DNA of 52,556 nucleotides from Ruminococcaceae bacterium UBA5891 (GTDB lineage: Bacteria > Bacillota > Clostridia > Oscillospirales > Acutalibacteraceae): assembly GCA_002431945.1 (NCBI GenBank), contig DJET01000051.1, forward strand, positions 1-52,556, given 5' to 3'. Under the pieces are notes generated by a model. The model was not told where the DNA came from. It made no database searches and saw only the letters and a program-made list of their open reading frames with translations. This document shows positions 8,552 to 17,127 of the stretch, one piece after another. How positions within the stretch are numbered: the first letter of the stretch is position 1; the number at the start of each line of letters is the position of its first letter. The translations under genes were made by a program, and so were the position numbers.

Positions 8552-10757
8552 TCTGTCCGAGCTTTCGGGCACGGTTGAAAAGATCACCTACCGTAACGAT
8601 GTTAACTGTTATACCGTAGCGGAGATAAGAGCAGGTAAGGAAAGGGTTACCGTTGTAGGTACGCTTCCGTATCTGAGCGAGGGCGACGCTGCGGTTTTTT
8701 TCGGTACCTATACGGTACACCCGACATACGGCAGTCAGTTTAAAGCGGAAAGCTTTGAAAGAAAAGCGCCTCAGAGCGCCGCGGCGATACTTAGATATTT
8801 GTCTTCGGGCGCGATAAAAGGGGTAGGGCCCGCAACCGCGCAAAGAATTGTTGAAAGGTTCGGAACAGACTCGCTTGAGATAATACAGAACAGACCTAAG
8901 GAATTAGCCGCAATAAACGGAATATCCATTAACAAAGCGCTTTCAATATCCGAAGAGTATGCAAAGCAATACGGCGTGCGCGATATAATTATGATGCTTT
9001 CAAAATATCATGTTTCGCCCGAACGCTGTTTAAGCGTTTTTAAACGCTTCGGAACAAAGTCGGCAGAGCTTATAAAAACAAATCCCTACATACTTTGCGA
9101 GGACGGCATAGATTTCAGATTTGAGACCGCAGAGGAAATTGCCGAGGATTTTTCATTTGACAAGGGCAGCGAACTGCGCATTTGCGCGGGTATTGAGTAT
9201 ATACTTCGTAAAAACCTTTTAAACGGTCACACCTGCTTACCTGCCGAAAAGCTTACCGAGGTTGCGGTTCGCTTGCTTGAATGCAAACGGGAAACAGTTG
9301 AAATTTGCACGGAGCGCTTAGCAGATTCGTTCAGAATAAAAGAAAAGAGCGTTAACGGAACCGAATACATTTTTTTGCCCGAATATTACTCTGCCGAGGA
9401 GCATATTGCCGCACGGCTTATTTCGGTTAAAAGATATATCGATTCAAGCGTTACGGTAGATTCTCTTGAAATTGAAAATGTTGAAAGACAGCTTAACATA
9501 ACCTTTGAAGAACTGCAGCGCCGTGCGATTTTTGAAGCGTTTGAAAGCGGAGTACTGGTGCTTACGGGAGGACCCGGAACCGGCAAGACCACAACGCTTA
9601 ACGCAATAATAAAGCTGTTTGCAAACAGAGACCTTGATATAGAGCTTGCCGCGCCGACGGGCAGAGCGGCAAAGCGTATGACCGAGCTTACCGGCAGAGA
9701 GGCTAAAACCATACACCGCCTTTTAGAGGTGGAGTGGACAAGCGAGGATAAACAGCAGTTTGCGCGAAATGAAAGAAATCCGCTTTCGTGTGACGTTATA
9801 ATTATAGACGAAGCCTCTATGATAGACGCGCTGCTTTTTGATAATCTTTTAAAGGCATTAAGGCTTTCGTGCCGAATAATACTTGTAGGCGACTCCGACC
9901 AGCTGCCGAGCATCGGTGCAGGAAATGTTTTGGGCGATATATTGGCGTCCGAGCTTTTTCCGTCCATTCGACTTAAAAAGGTTTTCAGGCAGGCAAGCCA
10001 AAGTATGATAATTACCAACGCTCACGCCATTATAAACGGCGAAAAGCCGGATTTTCATAACAAAAGCTCCGATTGTTTTTTCTTAAAGCGCGGCAGCCGG
10101 TTTGAAGTAAGCGATACCGTGCTTGAGCTTGTAAAGGAAAGGCTGCCCTCAGCCTACGGCTTTGACCCGATACGCGATATACAGGTGCTTTGCCCTTCAA
10201 GACTGCTTGAAACAGGCACCGTTAACCTGAACAACGTGCTTCAAAGCGCGCTTAATCCGCATAAAAACGGCACGCCGCAGTTAAGCTTTAAGGGCATATA
10301 TCTGCGTGTAGGCGATAAGGTTATGCAAATTAAAAATAATTACGATTTGCAGTTTAAGCGCGATAACGGCGAATACGGTACGGGCGTTTTCAACGGCGAT
10401 GTAGGCTTTATTACCGATATTGACCCGCGCGGCGGTATACTTAAGGTGCAGTACGACGATAGGGTAGTTACATATTTTAACGAAGAGTTAGGTCAGTTAG
10501 AGCTTGCATATGCGGTTACGGTGCATAAAAGTCAGGGAAGCGAGTACGACTGCGTTGTTATTCCGCTTTTTGAAGTGCCTTCAAGACTTAAATACAGAAA
10601 TTTGCTTTATACTGCCGTAACAAGGGCAAAGCGCCTGCTTGTTATTGTGGGAGACGAGGGCATATGGTACGAAATGGCGGCAAACGATAAGAAAACGCTG
10701 CGTTATACAATGCTTGGCAGATTTTTAAAGGAATACGGCAATGAAAGCACTTATTAA
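8529..10757 (+). CDS. recD2: ATP-dependent DNA helicase RecD2
   Basis: A superfamily 1B 5'-3' helicase of 742 residues, typical for RecD2 of bacteria lacking RecBC. The N-terminal half has an OB-like segment and helix-hairpin-helix repeats (SSGAIKGVGPATAQRIVERFG; INGISINKALSIS). The helicase core shows Walker A GGPGTGKTTT (about residue 347), motif Ia APTGRAAKRM, Walker B IIIDEASM, motif III LVGDSDQLPSIG, and C-terminal AVTVHKSQGSEYD and TAVTRAKRLLVIVG. The GTG at 8529 is preferred because an earlier GTG (8517) lies inside the GGAGG Shine-Dalgarno. The gene overlaps both neighbours, indicating co-transcription with cdaA-cdaR and comF. Confidence 0.95.
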   Translation: MAETTENNLSELSGTVEKITYRNDVNCYTVAEIRAGKERVTVVGTLPYLSEGDAAVFFGTYTVHPTYGSQFKAESFERKAPQSAAAILRYLSSGAIKGVGPATAQRIVERFGTDSLEIIQNRPKELAAINGISINKALSISEEYAKQYGVRDIIMMLSKYHVSPERCLSVFKRFGTKSAELIKTNPYILCEDGIDFRFETAEEIAEDFSFDKGSELRICAGIEYILRKNLLNGHTCLPAEKLTEVAVRLLECKRETVEICTERLADSFRIKEKSVNGTEYIFLPEYYSAEEHIAARLISVKRYIDSSVTVDSLEIENVERQLNITFEELQRRAIFEAFESGVLVLTGGPGTGKTTTLNAIIKLFANRDLDIELAAPTGRAAKRMTELTGREAKTIHRLLEVEWTSEDKQQFARNERNPLSCDVIIIDEASMIDALLFDNLLKALRLSCRIILVGDSDQLPSIGAGNVLGDILASELFPSIRLKKVFRQASQSMIITNAHAIINGEKPDFHNKSSDCFFLKRGSRFEVSDTVLELVKERLPSAYGFDPIRDIQVLCPSRLLETGTVNLNNVLQSALNPHKNGTPQLSFKGIYLRVGDKVMQIKNNYDLQFKRDNGEYGTGVFNGDVGFITDIDPRGGILKVQYDDRVVTYFNEELGQLELAYAVTVHKSQGSEYDCVVIPLFEVPSRLKYRNLLYTAVTRAKRLLVIVGDEGIWYEMAANDKKTLRYTMLGRFLKEYGNESTY

Positions 10758-11460
10758 CGCAATATTAGACGCCTTTCACCCAAAACGCTGTATCAGCTGC
10801 GGAAAAATAACAGACGAAGATTATCTTTGCGATTATTGCAGCGAAATGCTGGAATTCACAGACCCGCTTAAGCGTTGTATAAAGTGCGGCCTTTTAAAGA
10901 AAGACTGTATGTGCAAATACCGTGTTTTCACCTTTAACGGTTGTATTTCTCCTTTTATTAAAAAAGACCCCGCGCAAAGAATAATGTATTCGTTTAAATT
11001 CAGAAGAAAATTTCGTGCCGCCGAATTTTTGGCAAACGAAATGGCGTTTTGCGTTAAAAACGAATACCGCGATATAAATTTTGACGGCGTTTGCTTTGTG
11101 CCTATGCACAAAAGCCGCAAAAGAGTACGCGGCTTTAACCAAAGCGAGGTTTTGGCTGAAAGAATTGCAAAAATACTCTCGCTTCCGCTAACAAACGCGC
11201 TTTCGTGTGTAAAATCGGCGCACTCGCAGCATAAAATCAAGGATTATAAAGAGCGTTTTAAAAATGTTAAGGGTATTTATAAAGCAAACGGCGCGTTTGG
11301 CGGCAAAACGCTGCTGCTTGTTGACGATATAATGACCACCGGCGCTACGCTTAACGAATGTGCCGCCGTACTGCTGCGTGCCGGCGCCGACAAAATATAC
11401 TGCGTTACCGCGCTTCGCACAGATAAAAACGACAAAAAGAAACTTAAGGACGGAAAGTAA
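10741..11460 (+). CDS. comF: ComF family phosphoribosyltransferase-like protein
   Basis: A 239-residue ComF/GntX family protein. The N-terminus is a zinc-binding module with cysteine pairs CISCGKITDEDYLCDYC and CIKCGLLKKDC. The C-terminal half is a phosphoribosyltransferase fold with a PRPP loop, LLLVDDIMTTGATL (about residues 190-203). The family helps process imported single-stranded DNA during natural transformation, though many members occur in species not known to be competent. The gene overlaps recD2 by 17 bp and ends 2 bp before mreB, so DNA helicase and ComF are produced together. Confidence 0.92.
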   Translation: MKALINAILDAFHPKRCISCGKITDEDYLCDYCSEMLEFTDPLKRCIKCGLLKKDCMCKYRVFTFNGCISPFIKKDPAQRIMYSFKFRRKFRAAEFLANEMAFCVKNEYRDINFDGVCFVPMHKSRKRVRGFNQSEVLAERIAKILSLPLTNALSCVKSAHSQHKIKDYKERFKNVKGIYKANGAFGGKTLLLVDDIMTTGATLNECAAVLLRAGADKIYCVTALRTDKNDKKKLKDGK

Positions 11461-11462
11461 TT

Positions 11463-12485
11463 ATGGCAACAGAGATCGGAATAGATTTAGGCTCTTCAAA
11501 AACCGTTATATTTTCAAGCTCAAAGGTTGTGCTTGAGCTTCCTAATGTAGTAACGGTAGACAGCGAGGCCTGGGAGCCGGTTTATTTTGGAGAAAAGGCA
11601 AAGCAGACAATAGGCAGAACTCCTGAAAGCTTAACGCCCGTGTATCCGATCGAGCACGGCGTTATATCGGATTACGATATAGCCGAGGCAATGCTTAAAA
11701 ACTATATGCAGCAGGCGTTCGGCAACAAGGTTTTGAGGCCGCGCATAATGGCGACTCTGCCGGCAGGACTTACCGAGCTGCAGCACCATTCGCTTTCAAA
11801 CGTTATGGAATCGGCGGGCGGCAGAAACGTATCCGTAATAGAGGGGCCGCTGGCAATAGCGTTCGGCTTAGGTCTTGATTTTTCAAAGCCGCACGGAACG
11901 CTTATAGTGGACATAGGCGCGGGAACTACCGATATTGCAGTTATTTCAATGGGCGGTATTGCAGTTTGCGAATCATTCAAAACCGCTTCAAGCGATTTTG
12001 ATAACCAAATAATAAGGTACGTAAGAAAAGAATATAATATTGAAATAGGACCCCTTACCGCCGAAATGATTAAAATTAAAGTGGGCGCCGCAATAAGGCG
12101 CGACGTTGAGATTGCGGTGGTGGCAAAGGGAAGAAACGTTTTTTCGGGACTGCCCGAAAGCTTTGAAATAACATCGGGCGAGGTATACGACGCTATAATA
12201 GATACCGTTGACGTTATATGCAACGCCATAAGGCAGGTTTTAAACCGCACCGATCCCGATCTGGTTGCCGATATTACCGAGGACGGCGTTTACCTTACGG
12301 GCGGCGGCTCGCAGCTTTCGGGGCTTGCCGAGAAGCTGCACAGCTTTTTGGGAATTCGGGTAAATCCCCTTGAGGACCCTGCGCACAGCGTTGTAAAAGG
12401 GGCGGCGGCGGCGCTTAAAAACCCCCAGCTTCTTAAAAATGTAGATTATCAGATGCGCTCAATTAAGGAGCTTGTGGTTGAATAG
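11463..12485 (+). CDS. mreB: Rod shape-determining protein (MreB/Mbl family)
   Basis: A 340-residue bacterial actin that would form membrane-associated filaments directing peptidoglycan synthesis. It shows the actin-ATPase motifs: phosphate-1 IGIDLGSSKT at the N-terminus, phosphate-2 TLIVDIGAGTTDIAVIS (about residue 150) and the adenosine motif VYLTGGGSQLSGL (about residue 280). The N-terminal amphipathic helix is minimal. It is separated from its usual partners mreC/mreD and sits last in the cdaA-comF run, so it may be an Mbl/MreBH-type paralogue rather than the principal MreB. Confidence 0.9.
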   Translation: MATEIGIDLGSSKTVIFSSSKVVLELPNVVTVDSEAWEPVYFGEKAKQTIGRTPESLTPVYPIEHGVISDYDIAEAMLKNYMQQAFGNKVLRPRIMATLPAGLTELQHHSLSNVMESAGGRNVSVIEGPLAIAFGLGLDFSKPHGTLIVDIGAGTTDIAVISMGGIAVCESFKTASSDFDNQIIRYVRKEYNIEIGPLTAEMIKIKVGAAIRRDVEIAVVAKGRNVFSGLPESFEITSGEVYDAIIDTVDVICNAIRQVLNRTDPDLVADITEDGVYLTGGGSQLSGLAEKLHSFLGIRVNPLEDPAHSVVKGAAAALKNPQLLKNVDYQMRSIKELVVE

Positions 12486-12517
12486 CATTTTAATGCTTTA
12501 AACCGCTAAAGAAACAC

Positions 12518-12545
12518 TTGACAAATCCGAAAAATAATGTATAAT
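12518..12545 (+). promoter_or_regulatory. Promoter of the aromatic amino-acid operon
   Basis: TTGACA (12518-12523), a 16-bp spacer, and TATAAT (12540-12545). Transcription would start near 12552, about 28 nt before the leader-peptide ATG. No other strong promoter was seen before the 9-kb operon. Confidence 0.9.
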
Positions 12546-12579
12546 ATAATTTAATGAGTTTTTTGAAGGGGTGGACAGA

Positions 12580-12648
12580 ATGTTCGGTTACGTTAATTAT
12601 CGATTTTATTACTTTAAAACGGACTGTCTGTACGCCTTGGAAGCTTAA
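12580..12648 (+). CDS. Tyr/Phe-rich leader peptide of the aromatic operon
   Basis: A 22-residue reading frame beginning MFGYVNY, with its own Shine-Dalgarno GAAGGGG (12565-12571) placed 8 nt before the ATG. Eight residues are aromatic (5 Tyr, 3 Phe), including the uninterrupted cluster Phe-Tyr-Tyr-Phe at codons 9-12; there is no Trp. The stop (12646-12648) lies just past the 5' arm of the antiterminator. This is the architecture of a ribosome-sensed leader peptide: scarcity of charged tRNA-Tyr or tRNA-Phe would stall the ribosome upstream of the antiterminator. It is too short for normal gene calling, and no function beyond regulation is expected. Confidence 0.85.
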   Translation: MFGYVNYRFYYFKTDCLYALEA

Positions 12649-12685
12649 ATTATAAGGCTTTAAAATTTTAAGTACGGACAGCCCG
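12620..12685 (+). promoter_or_regulatory. Antiterminator stem of the aromatic attenuator
   Basis: Positions 12620-12633 can pair with 12672-12685: 12 Watson-Crick pairs, one G-U and one mismatch. The core is CTGTCTGTAC with GTACGGACAG. The 3' arm runs into AGCCCG, which is also the 5' arm of the terminator, so the two folds exclude each other. The 5' arm overlaps leader codons 14-18, directly downstream of the Phe/Tyr cluster, so a ribosome stalled there leaves it free while one reaching the stop codon would cover it. Within the loop GCCTT (12634-12638) can pair with AAGGC (12654-12658). Confidence 0.82.
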
Positions 12686-12731
12686 CGATCGTTTATGCTT
12701 TTATGCCGTAAACGCTTGCGGGCTTTGTTTT
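12680..12731 (+). terminator. Attenuator terminator of the aromatic operon
   Basis: AGCCCGC (12680-12686) pairs with GCGGGCT (12718-12724), and an inner CGTTTA/TAAACG stem (12690-12695/12709-12714) extends it. TTTGTTTT follows. It lies just before the Shine-Dalgarno of the first enzyme gene, so termination here switches the whole operon off. Confidence 0.87.
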
Positions 12732-12746
12732 GGAAAGAGTGATTAA

Positions 12747-13928
12747 ATGCTTAACGAAAAAATGGTGGGCTTAGGCTCGCGCCGCTCGGTTATACGCGAA
12801 ATATTTGAATACGGCAAAAAGCGCAAGGCGGAAATAGGGGAAGAAAACGTTTTTGATTTCAGTCTCGGCAATCCGAGCGTGCCTGCGCCCGCGGCTGTTA
12901 CGGCGGCTTTAGAGCATATTATAAAAGAAACCGACCCCGTACGGCTGCACGGTTATACCTCGGCGCAGGGGGATATGGCGGTAAGGGCAAAAATCGCAAA
13001 AAGCATTGAAAAGCGTTTCGGCTTTCCCGCAAACAAGGATTTAATTTATATGACCTGCGGCGCGGCGGCTTCGCTTACCGTAACGCTGAACGCGCTTGTA
13101 AACAGCGGAGACGAAATTATAATTCCCGCGCCGTTTTTCCCTGAATACCGCGTGTTTGCAGAAAACGCGGGGGCGCGCGTTGTAACGGTAATGTGCCGCG
13201 AGCCTGATTTTCAGCTTGATATTAAGGCGATAGAGAGCGCCGTGAACGAAAAAACCAAGGCGATAATAATAAACTCGCCGAATAACCCTACGGGCGCGGT
13301 TTTCTCACCCGATACCATAAAGGCTTTAAGCGATATGCTGAATGATAAGCAGGCGGAATACGGCACCGATATTTATATTATAGCCGACGAGCCCTACCGC
13401 GAGCTTTCCTACGGAGCAGAGGTGCCGTATATCCCGAAATATTACGCAAATACGGCGGTATGCTATTCTTACAGTAAGTCGCTGTCTCTGCCGGGTGAGC
13501 GCATAGGCTACATATTTATTCCCGAAAGCGCAAATAACAGCAAAAAATTATACGCCGCAGTTTGCGGCGCGGGCAGGGCGCTCGGATTTGTTTGCGCACC
13601 GAGCCTTATGCAGTACACCGTAGCTGAATGTACCGACGCTTTACCCGATATTTCAACCTATAAGAAAAACCGCGATTTGCTTTTCGGCGCGCTGACCGAT
13701 TACGGCTATAAGGCGGTACCGCCCGACGGCGCGTTTTACCTGTTTGTAAAATCGCCCGAACCTGACGCGAACGCGTTTTGCGAAAGGGCTAAAAAATACG
13801 AGCTGCTGCTTGTACCGTCCGATGATTTCGGGTGCACGGGGTATGTTAGAATATCCTACTGCGTAACAACAGAGCAGATAGAAAAATCATTACCGGCGTT
13901 TAAGGCGCTTATTGAGGAGTATAAATAA
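12747..13928 (+). CDS. PLP-dependent aminotransferase (aromatic/aspartate type, class I/II)
   Basis: A 393-residue fold-type I aminotransferase. It shows the substrate/PLP motifs SPNNPTGAVF (about residue 174) and IIADEPYREL with the PLP-contacting Asp and Tyr, and the Schiff-base lysine in SYSKSLSLPGERIGY (about residue 240). As first structural gene of a phenylalanine/tyrosine operon it most likely transaminates phenylpyruvate and 4-hydroxyphenylpyruvate (or prephenate) with glutamate. Sequence alone cannot exclude aspartate or alanine specificity. Its Shine-Dalgarno GGAAAGAG directly follows the attenuator T-run. Confidence 0.88.
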   Translation: MLNEKMVGLGSRRSVIREIFEYGKKRKAEIGEENVFDFSLGNPSVPAPAAVTAALEHIIKETDPVRLHGYTSAQGDMAVRAKIAKSIEKRFGFPANKDLIYMTCGAAASLTVTLNALVNSGDEIIIPAPFFPEYRVFAENAGARVVTVMCREPDFQLDIKAIESAVNEKTKAIIINSPNNPTGAVFSPDTIKALSDMLNDKQAEYGTDIYIIADEPYRELSYGAEVPYIPKYYANTAVCYSYSKSLSLPGERIGYIFIPESANNSKKLYAAVCGAGRALGFVCAPSLMQYTVAECTDALPDISTYKKNRDLLFGALTDYGYKAVPPDGAFYLFVKSPEPDANAFCERAKKYELLLVPSDDFGCTGYVRISYCVTTEQIEKSLPAFKALIEEYK

Positions 13929-15032
13929 ATGACAGAGCTTGAAAAGGCAAGGGAAGAAATTAACCGAATAGATAAGCAATTGGCGCGGCTGTTTGAAGAA
14001 AGAATGGCGGCGGTAAAAACGGTTGCCGAGTATAAAAGGCAAAACGGAGTGCGCGTAACCGATTTATCCCGCGAGGCGGAGGTTATAAAGCGCAATTCAT
14101 CGCTTATTGAAAACGAGGCGTTAAAGCCCTATTTCGTAAGCTTTTTGCAGAGCAATATGGACATTTCAAAGGCGTATCAGCACCGCCTGCTTGAGGGTAT
14201 GCGCATAGCCTACAGCGGGGTTGAGGGCGCGTTTGCCAATATTGCCGCAAACCGCATTTTCCCCGACGGTACGGCGGTTTCCTGCGGGGATTTCAAGGCG
14301 GCGTATGAATCTGTGGAAAAGGGCGAGAACGACTGCGTTATTCTTCCGATTGAAAACAGCTACAACGGCGATGTAGGTCAGGTTATGGATCTTACCTTTT
14401 TCGGTTCTTTATATATAAACGGAATTTACGATATTGAAATAGTGCAAAATCTGCTTGCCGTTAAAGGCACTACAATGGACGAGGTCAAAGAGGTTATAAG
14501 CCACCCGCAGGCGCTCGGTCAGTGTGCGGCTTACATAAGACAGCACGGCTTTAAGCCGACCGAGGCGGTAAACACAGCGGTTGCGGCAAAGCTTGTTGCA
14601 GATTCGGGCAGGCACGATATAGCGGCGATAGGCAGCAGCGAGGCTGCAAAAAAATTCGGGCTTAAAAAGCTTGAGGCGCACATTAACACAAGCGGTAACA
14701 ACACAACCCGTTTTGCGGTGTTTTCAAAGGCGGCGAAAGCCCCCTCTAAAGCCGATAACCAGTTTATAATGCTTTTCACCGTGCCGAACGAGGCGGGGTT
14801 ACTCGGTCAGGCAATAGCGGTTATAGGAAAATACGGCTTTAACCTGCGCGCCCTAAAATCCAGACCTACAAAGGAGCTTATTTGGAGCTATTATTTCTAT
14901 GCCGAGGGCGAGGGCAATATAAACAGCGAAAACGGCAGGGCTATGCTTAAAGAGCTTAAAGAAAAGTGCAGCAACGTGCGTGTTGTGGGCAGCTTTGAAA
15001 AGGAAATTGTGCTAAAGGGTGACGACGAATGA
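13929..15032 (+). CDS. pheA: Bifunctional chorismate mutase / prephenate dehydratase (P-protein)
   Basis: This 367-residue protein converts chorismate to prephenate and then to phenylpyruvate. Residues 1-90 form an AroQ chorismate mutase (REEINRIDKQLARLFEERMAAVKTV region). Residues about 95-275 form prephenate dehydratase, with IAYSGVEGAFANIAA and the TRFAVFSK block. Residues about 280-350 are an ACT domain (TVPNEAGLLGQAIAVIG, then LKSRPTKE, which corresponds to the ESRP feedback site). Phenylalanine inhibition is therefore expected. It starts directly after the aminotransferase stop (no gap) and overlaps aroB by 4 bp. Confidence 0.96.
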   Translation: MTELEKAREEINRIDKQLARLFEERMAAVKTVAEYKRQNGVRVTDLSREAEVIKRNSSLIENEALKPYFVSFLQSNMDISKAYQHRLLEGMRIAYSGVEGAFANIAANRIFPDGTAVSCGDFKAAYESVEKGENDCVILPIENSYNGDVGQVMDLTFFGSLYINGIYDIEIVQNLLAVKGTTMDEVKEVISHPQALGQCAAYIRQHGFKPTEAVNTAVAAKLVADSGRHDIAAIGSSEAAKKFGLKKLEAHINTSGNNTTRFAVFSKAAKAPSKADNQFIMLFTVPNEAGLLGQAIAVIGKYGFNLRALKSRPTKELIWSYYFYAEGEGNINSENGRAMLKELKEKCSNVRVVGSFEKEIVLKGDDE

Positions 15033-16039
15033 TACTTCCCGTTAAAACAGGAACAGGCGGCTACAATATTTACCTTGAGCGTGGAGCGCTTAAAAAAGCG
15101 GGGGAATATTTAAACCTTTCCCGCCGAGTGCTTATAGTAACCGACAGCGGCGTGCCGAAAGAATACGCCGAAGCGGTGGCGGCGCAGTGCAAAGAGCCGT
15201 ATATTGTAACTCTGCCGGAGGGCGAAAAGACCAAATGCTTTGACAGCTTTAAATATTTACTTTCAAAAATGGTGGAATACGGCTTTACAAGGAGCGACTG
15301 CGTAGCGGCGGTTGGCGGCGGCGTTATAGGCGACCTTGCGGGCTTTGCGGCGGCAAGCTTTATGCGCGGAATCGATTTTTACAATATCCCCACAACCGTT
15401 TTATCGCAGGTGGACTCATCTATCGGCGGCAAGGTTGCCATTGATTTTGAGGGGTATAAAAACATTGTCGGCGCGTTTCACCCGCCTAAAGCCGTTATAA
15501 TTGATTCCAATACCCTTAAAACCCTGCCCGAAAGGCAGATTTCAAACGGGCTTGCGGAGTCGGTTAAAATGTCGCTGACAAGCGATAAAGAGCTGTTTGA
15601 GCTTTTTGAAAAGGGCGATATTAAGGACAATATTGATACAATAATTGAAAGATCGCTTAAAATAAAGCGCGCGGTAGTAGAACAGGACGAAAAAGAGGGC
15701 GGGCTGCGCAAAATACTCAATTTCGGGCACACCTTGGCGCACGCGATTGAGAGCGAGAACGAAATGCAGAACCTGTACCACGGCGAGTGCGTGGCGCTCG
15801 GTATGATACCTATGTGCTCACAAGAAGTCAGAAACAGGCTAATACCCGTGCTTGAAAGACTTAATTTGCCCATATCTACCGCTGTAACGGCGGATACGAT
15901 AATAAACGCTATGCGGCACGATAAAAAAATGTCTGGCGATAAAATTACTGTAATTTTAGTAAACACGGTAGGCACATACGAAATGAAAGAAATGCCGTTT
16001 GATACATTTGCTGAAAAAATAAGGGGGTCTTTAGGTTGA
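15029..16039 (+). CDS. aroB: 3-Dehydroquinate synthase
   Basis: The NAD- and metal-dependent enzyme that cyclises DAHP to 3-dehydroquinate, the second shikimate step. The NAD-binding and active-site block VAAVGGGVIGDLAGFAAASFMRG (its core GGGVIGDLAGF) is diagnostic. Further family blocks are PTTVLSQVDSSIGGKVAI and the zinc-ligand region FGHTLAHAIES and LYHGECVALGM. The 336 residues are slightly shorter than Escherichia coli AroB but complete. The ATG overlaps the pheA stop (4 bp) and the end overlaps aroC by 4 bp, showing tight coupling. Confidence 0.97.
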   Translation: MILPVKTGTGGYNIYLERGALKKAGEYLNLSRRVLIVTDSGVPKEYAEAVAAQCKEPYIVTLPEGEKTKCFDSFKYLLSKMVEYGFTRSDCVAAVGGGVIGDLAGFAAASFMRGIDFYNIPTTVLSQVDSSIGGKVAIDFEGYKNIVGAFHPPKAVIIDSNTLKTLPERQISNGLAESVKMSLTSDKELFELFEKGDIKDNIDTIIERSLKIKRAVVEQDEKEGGLRKILNFGHTLAHAIESENEMQNLYHGECVALGMIPMCSQEVRNRLIPVLERLNLPISTAVTADTIINAMRHDKKMSGDKITVILVNTVGTYEMKEMPFDTFAEKIRGSLG

Positions 16040-17127
16040 AAAACAGCTTCGGCAACTCGGTTATTTTAACGCTGTTCGGCGAAAGCCACGGCTTGGGTTT
16101 AGGCGCGGTGCTTGACGGCTTAGCCCCCGGAATTGCGGTGGACGAGGATTTTATCCGCAGTCAGTTATCCCTCCGCCGCCCCGTAGGCGATATTTCAACG
16201 CCGAGATCAGAACCCGATAATTTTGTTATAGAAAGCGGTGTTTTCGGCGGCAAAACTACGGGAACGCCCATTTGCATTGTAATACCGAACGTTAACACCC
16301 GTTCTAAAGATTACAGCGAGCTGCATTCAAAGGCGCGTCCGGGGCACGCGGATTACGCGGCGTACACAAAATACCACGGCTTTGAGGATTACCGCGGCGG
16401 CGGGCATTTCAGCGGCAGAATTACCGCGGGAATAGTGGCTGCGGGCGCGGTTGCGATTTCGGCACTTAAAAATAAGGGCATATATATAGGTACGCACATT
16501 AAAAGCATATCAGGTGTGGGCGACCGCGAATTCCGGAATATCGCGGTCGATATAAAGGCGGTATCGCAAAAGGAATTTGCCGTGCTTGACGACAGCGTTA
16601 AAGAAAAAATGATAAATGAAATAACCGCCGCCAAAGCGGACGGCGACAGCGTGGGCGGCGTGCTTGAAACCGCAGTTATCGGTTTGCCGGCAGGTATCGG
16701 CGAGCCGTGGTTCGGCGGGGTGGAAAATGTGCTTTCCTCAGCGCTGTTCGCCGTGCCTGCGGTTAAAGGCGTTGAGTTCGGCGCGGGCTTTGCGCTTGCA
16801 AATATGCGCGGCAGCGCCGCTAACGATGAATTTTTCTGTTCGGGCGGCAAAATCACCACCGCCACCAACAATAACGGCGGAATAAACGGCGGAATTACAA
16901 ACGGTATGCCCGTTGTTTTCCGCTGTGCGGTAAAGCCCACGCCCACAATTCATAAAGAGCAGAACACGGTTGATTTTATCAAGAATGAAAACGTTAAAAT
17001 TGCGGCGGGCGGCAGGCACGACCCCTGCATAGTCCACCGTGCGCGCGTGGTGATAGACAGTATTACGGCAATAGCGCTTTGCGATATGTTAGCGGGCAGA
17101 TTCGGTACTGATTGGTTAGGTGAATAA
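16036..17127 (+). CDS. aroC: Chorismate synthase
   Basis: The FMN-dependent last enzyme of the common pathway, making chorismate from EPSP. Signatures are GESHGLGLGAVLDGLAPG near the N-terminus, RPGHADYAAYTKY (family RPGHAD), GGGHFSGRITAG and, near the C-terminus, GRHDPCIVHRARVVID. The length of 363 residues is normal. The start is TTG at 16036 with AAGGGGG 8 nt upstream, overlapping the aroB end by 4 bp. aroEK begins directly after its stop codon. Confidence 0.97.
   Translation: MKNSFGNSVILTLFGESHGLGLGAVLDGLAPGIAVDEDFIRSQLSLRRPVGDISTPRSEPDNFVIESGVFGGKTTGTPICIVIPNVNTRSKDYSELHSKARPGHADYAAYTKYHGFEDYRGGGHFSGRITAGIVAAGAVAISALKNKGIYIGTHIKSISGVGDREFRNIAVDIKAVSQKEFAVLDDSVKEKMINEITAAKADGDSVGGVLETAVIGLPAGIGEPWFGGVENVLSSALFAVPAVKGVEFGAGFALANMRGSAANDEFFCSGGKITTATNNNGGINGGITNGMPVVFRCAVKPTPTIHKEQNTVDFIKNENVKIAAGGRHDPCIVHRARVVIDSITAIALCDMLAGRFGTDWLGE

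Noticed and set aside
9386..10018. 210-codon open frame antisense to recD2
   Set aside because: It is the shadow of the helicase core on the other strand; it lacks a ribosome site and family features. The same applies to long antisense frames within aroC (16389-16946), groEL (24038-24535) and the liv ATPase (35354-36262).
12486..12746. T-box riboswitch before the aromatic operon
   Set aside because: There is no AGGGTGGNACCGCG-type T-box sequence, no specifier-loop domain and too little space; the short frame and paired stems fit leader-peptide attenuation better.
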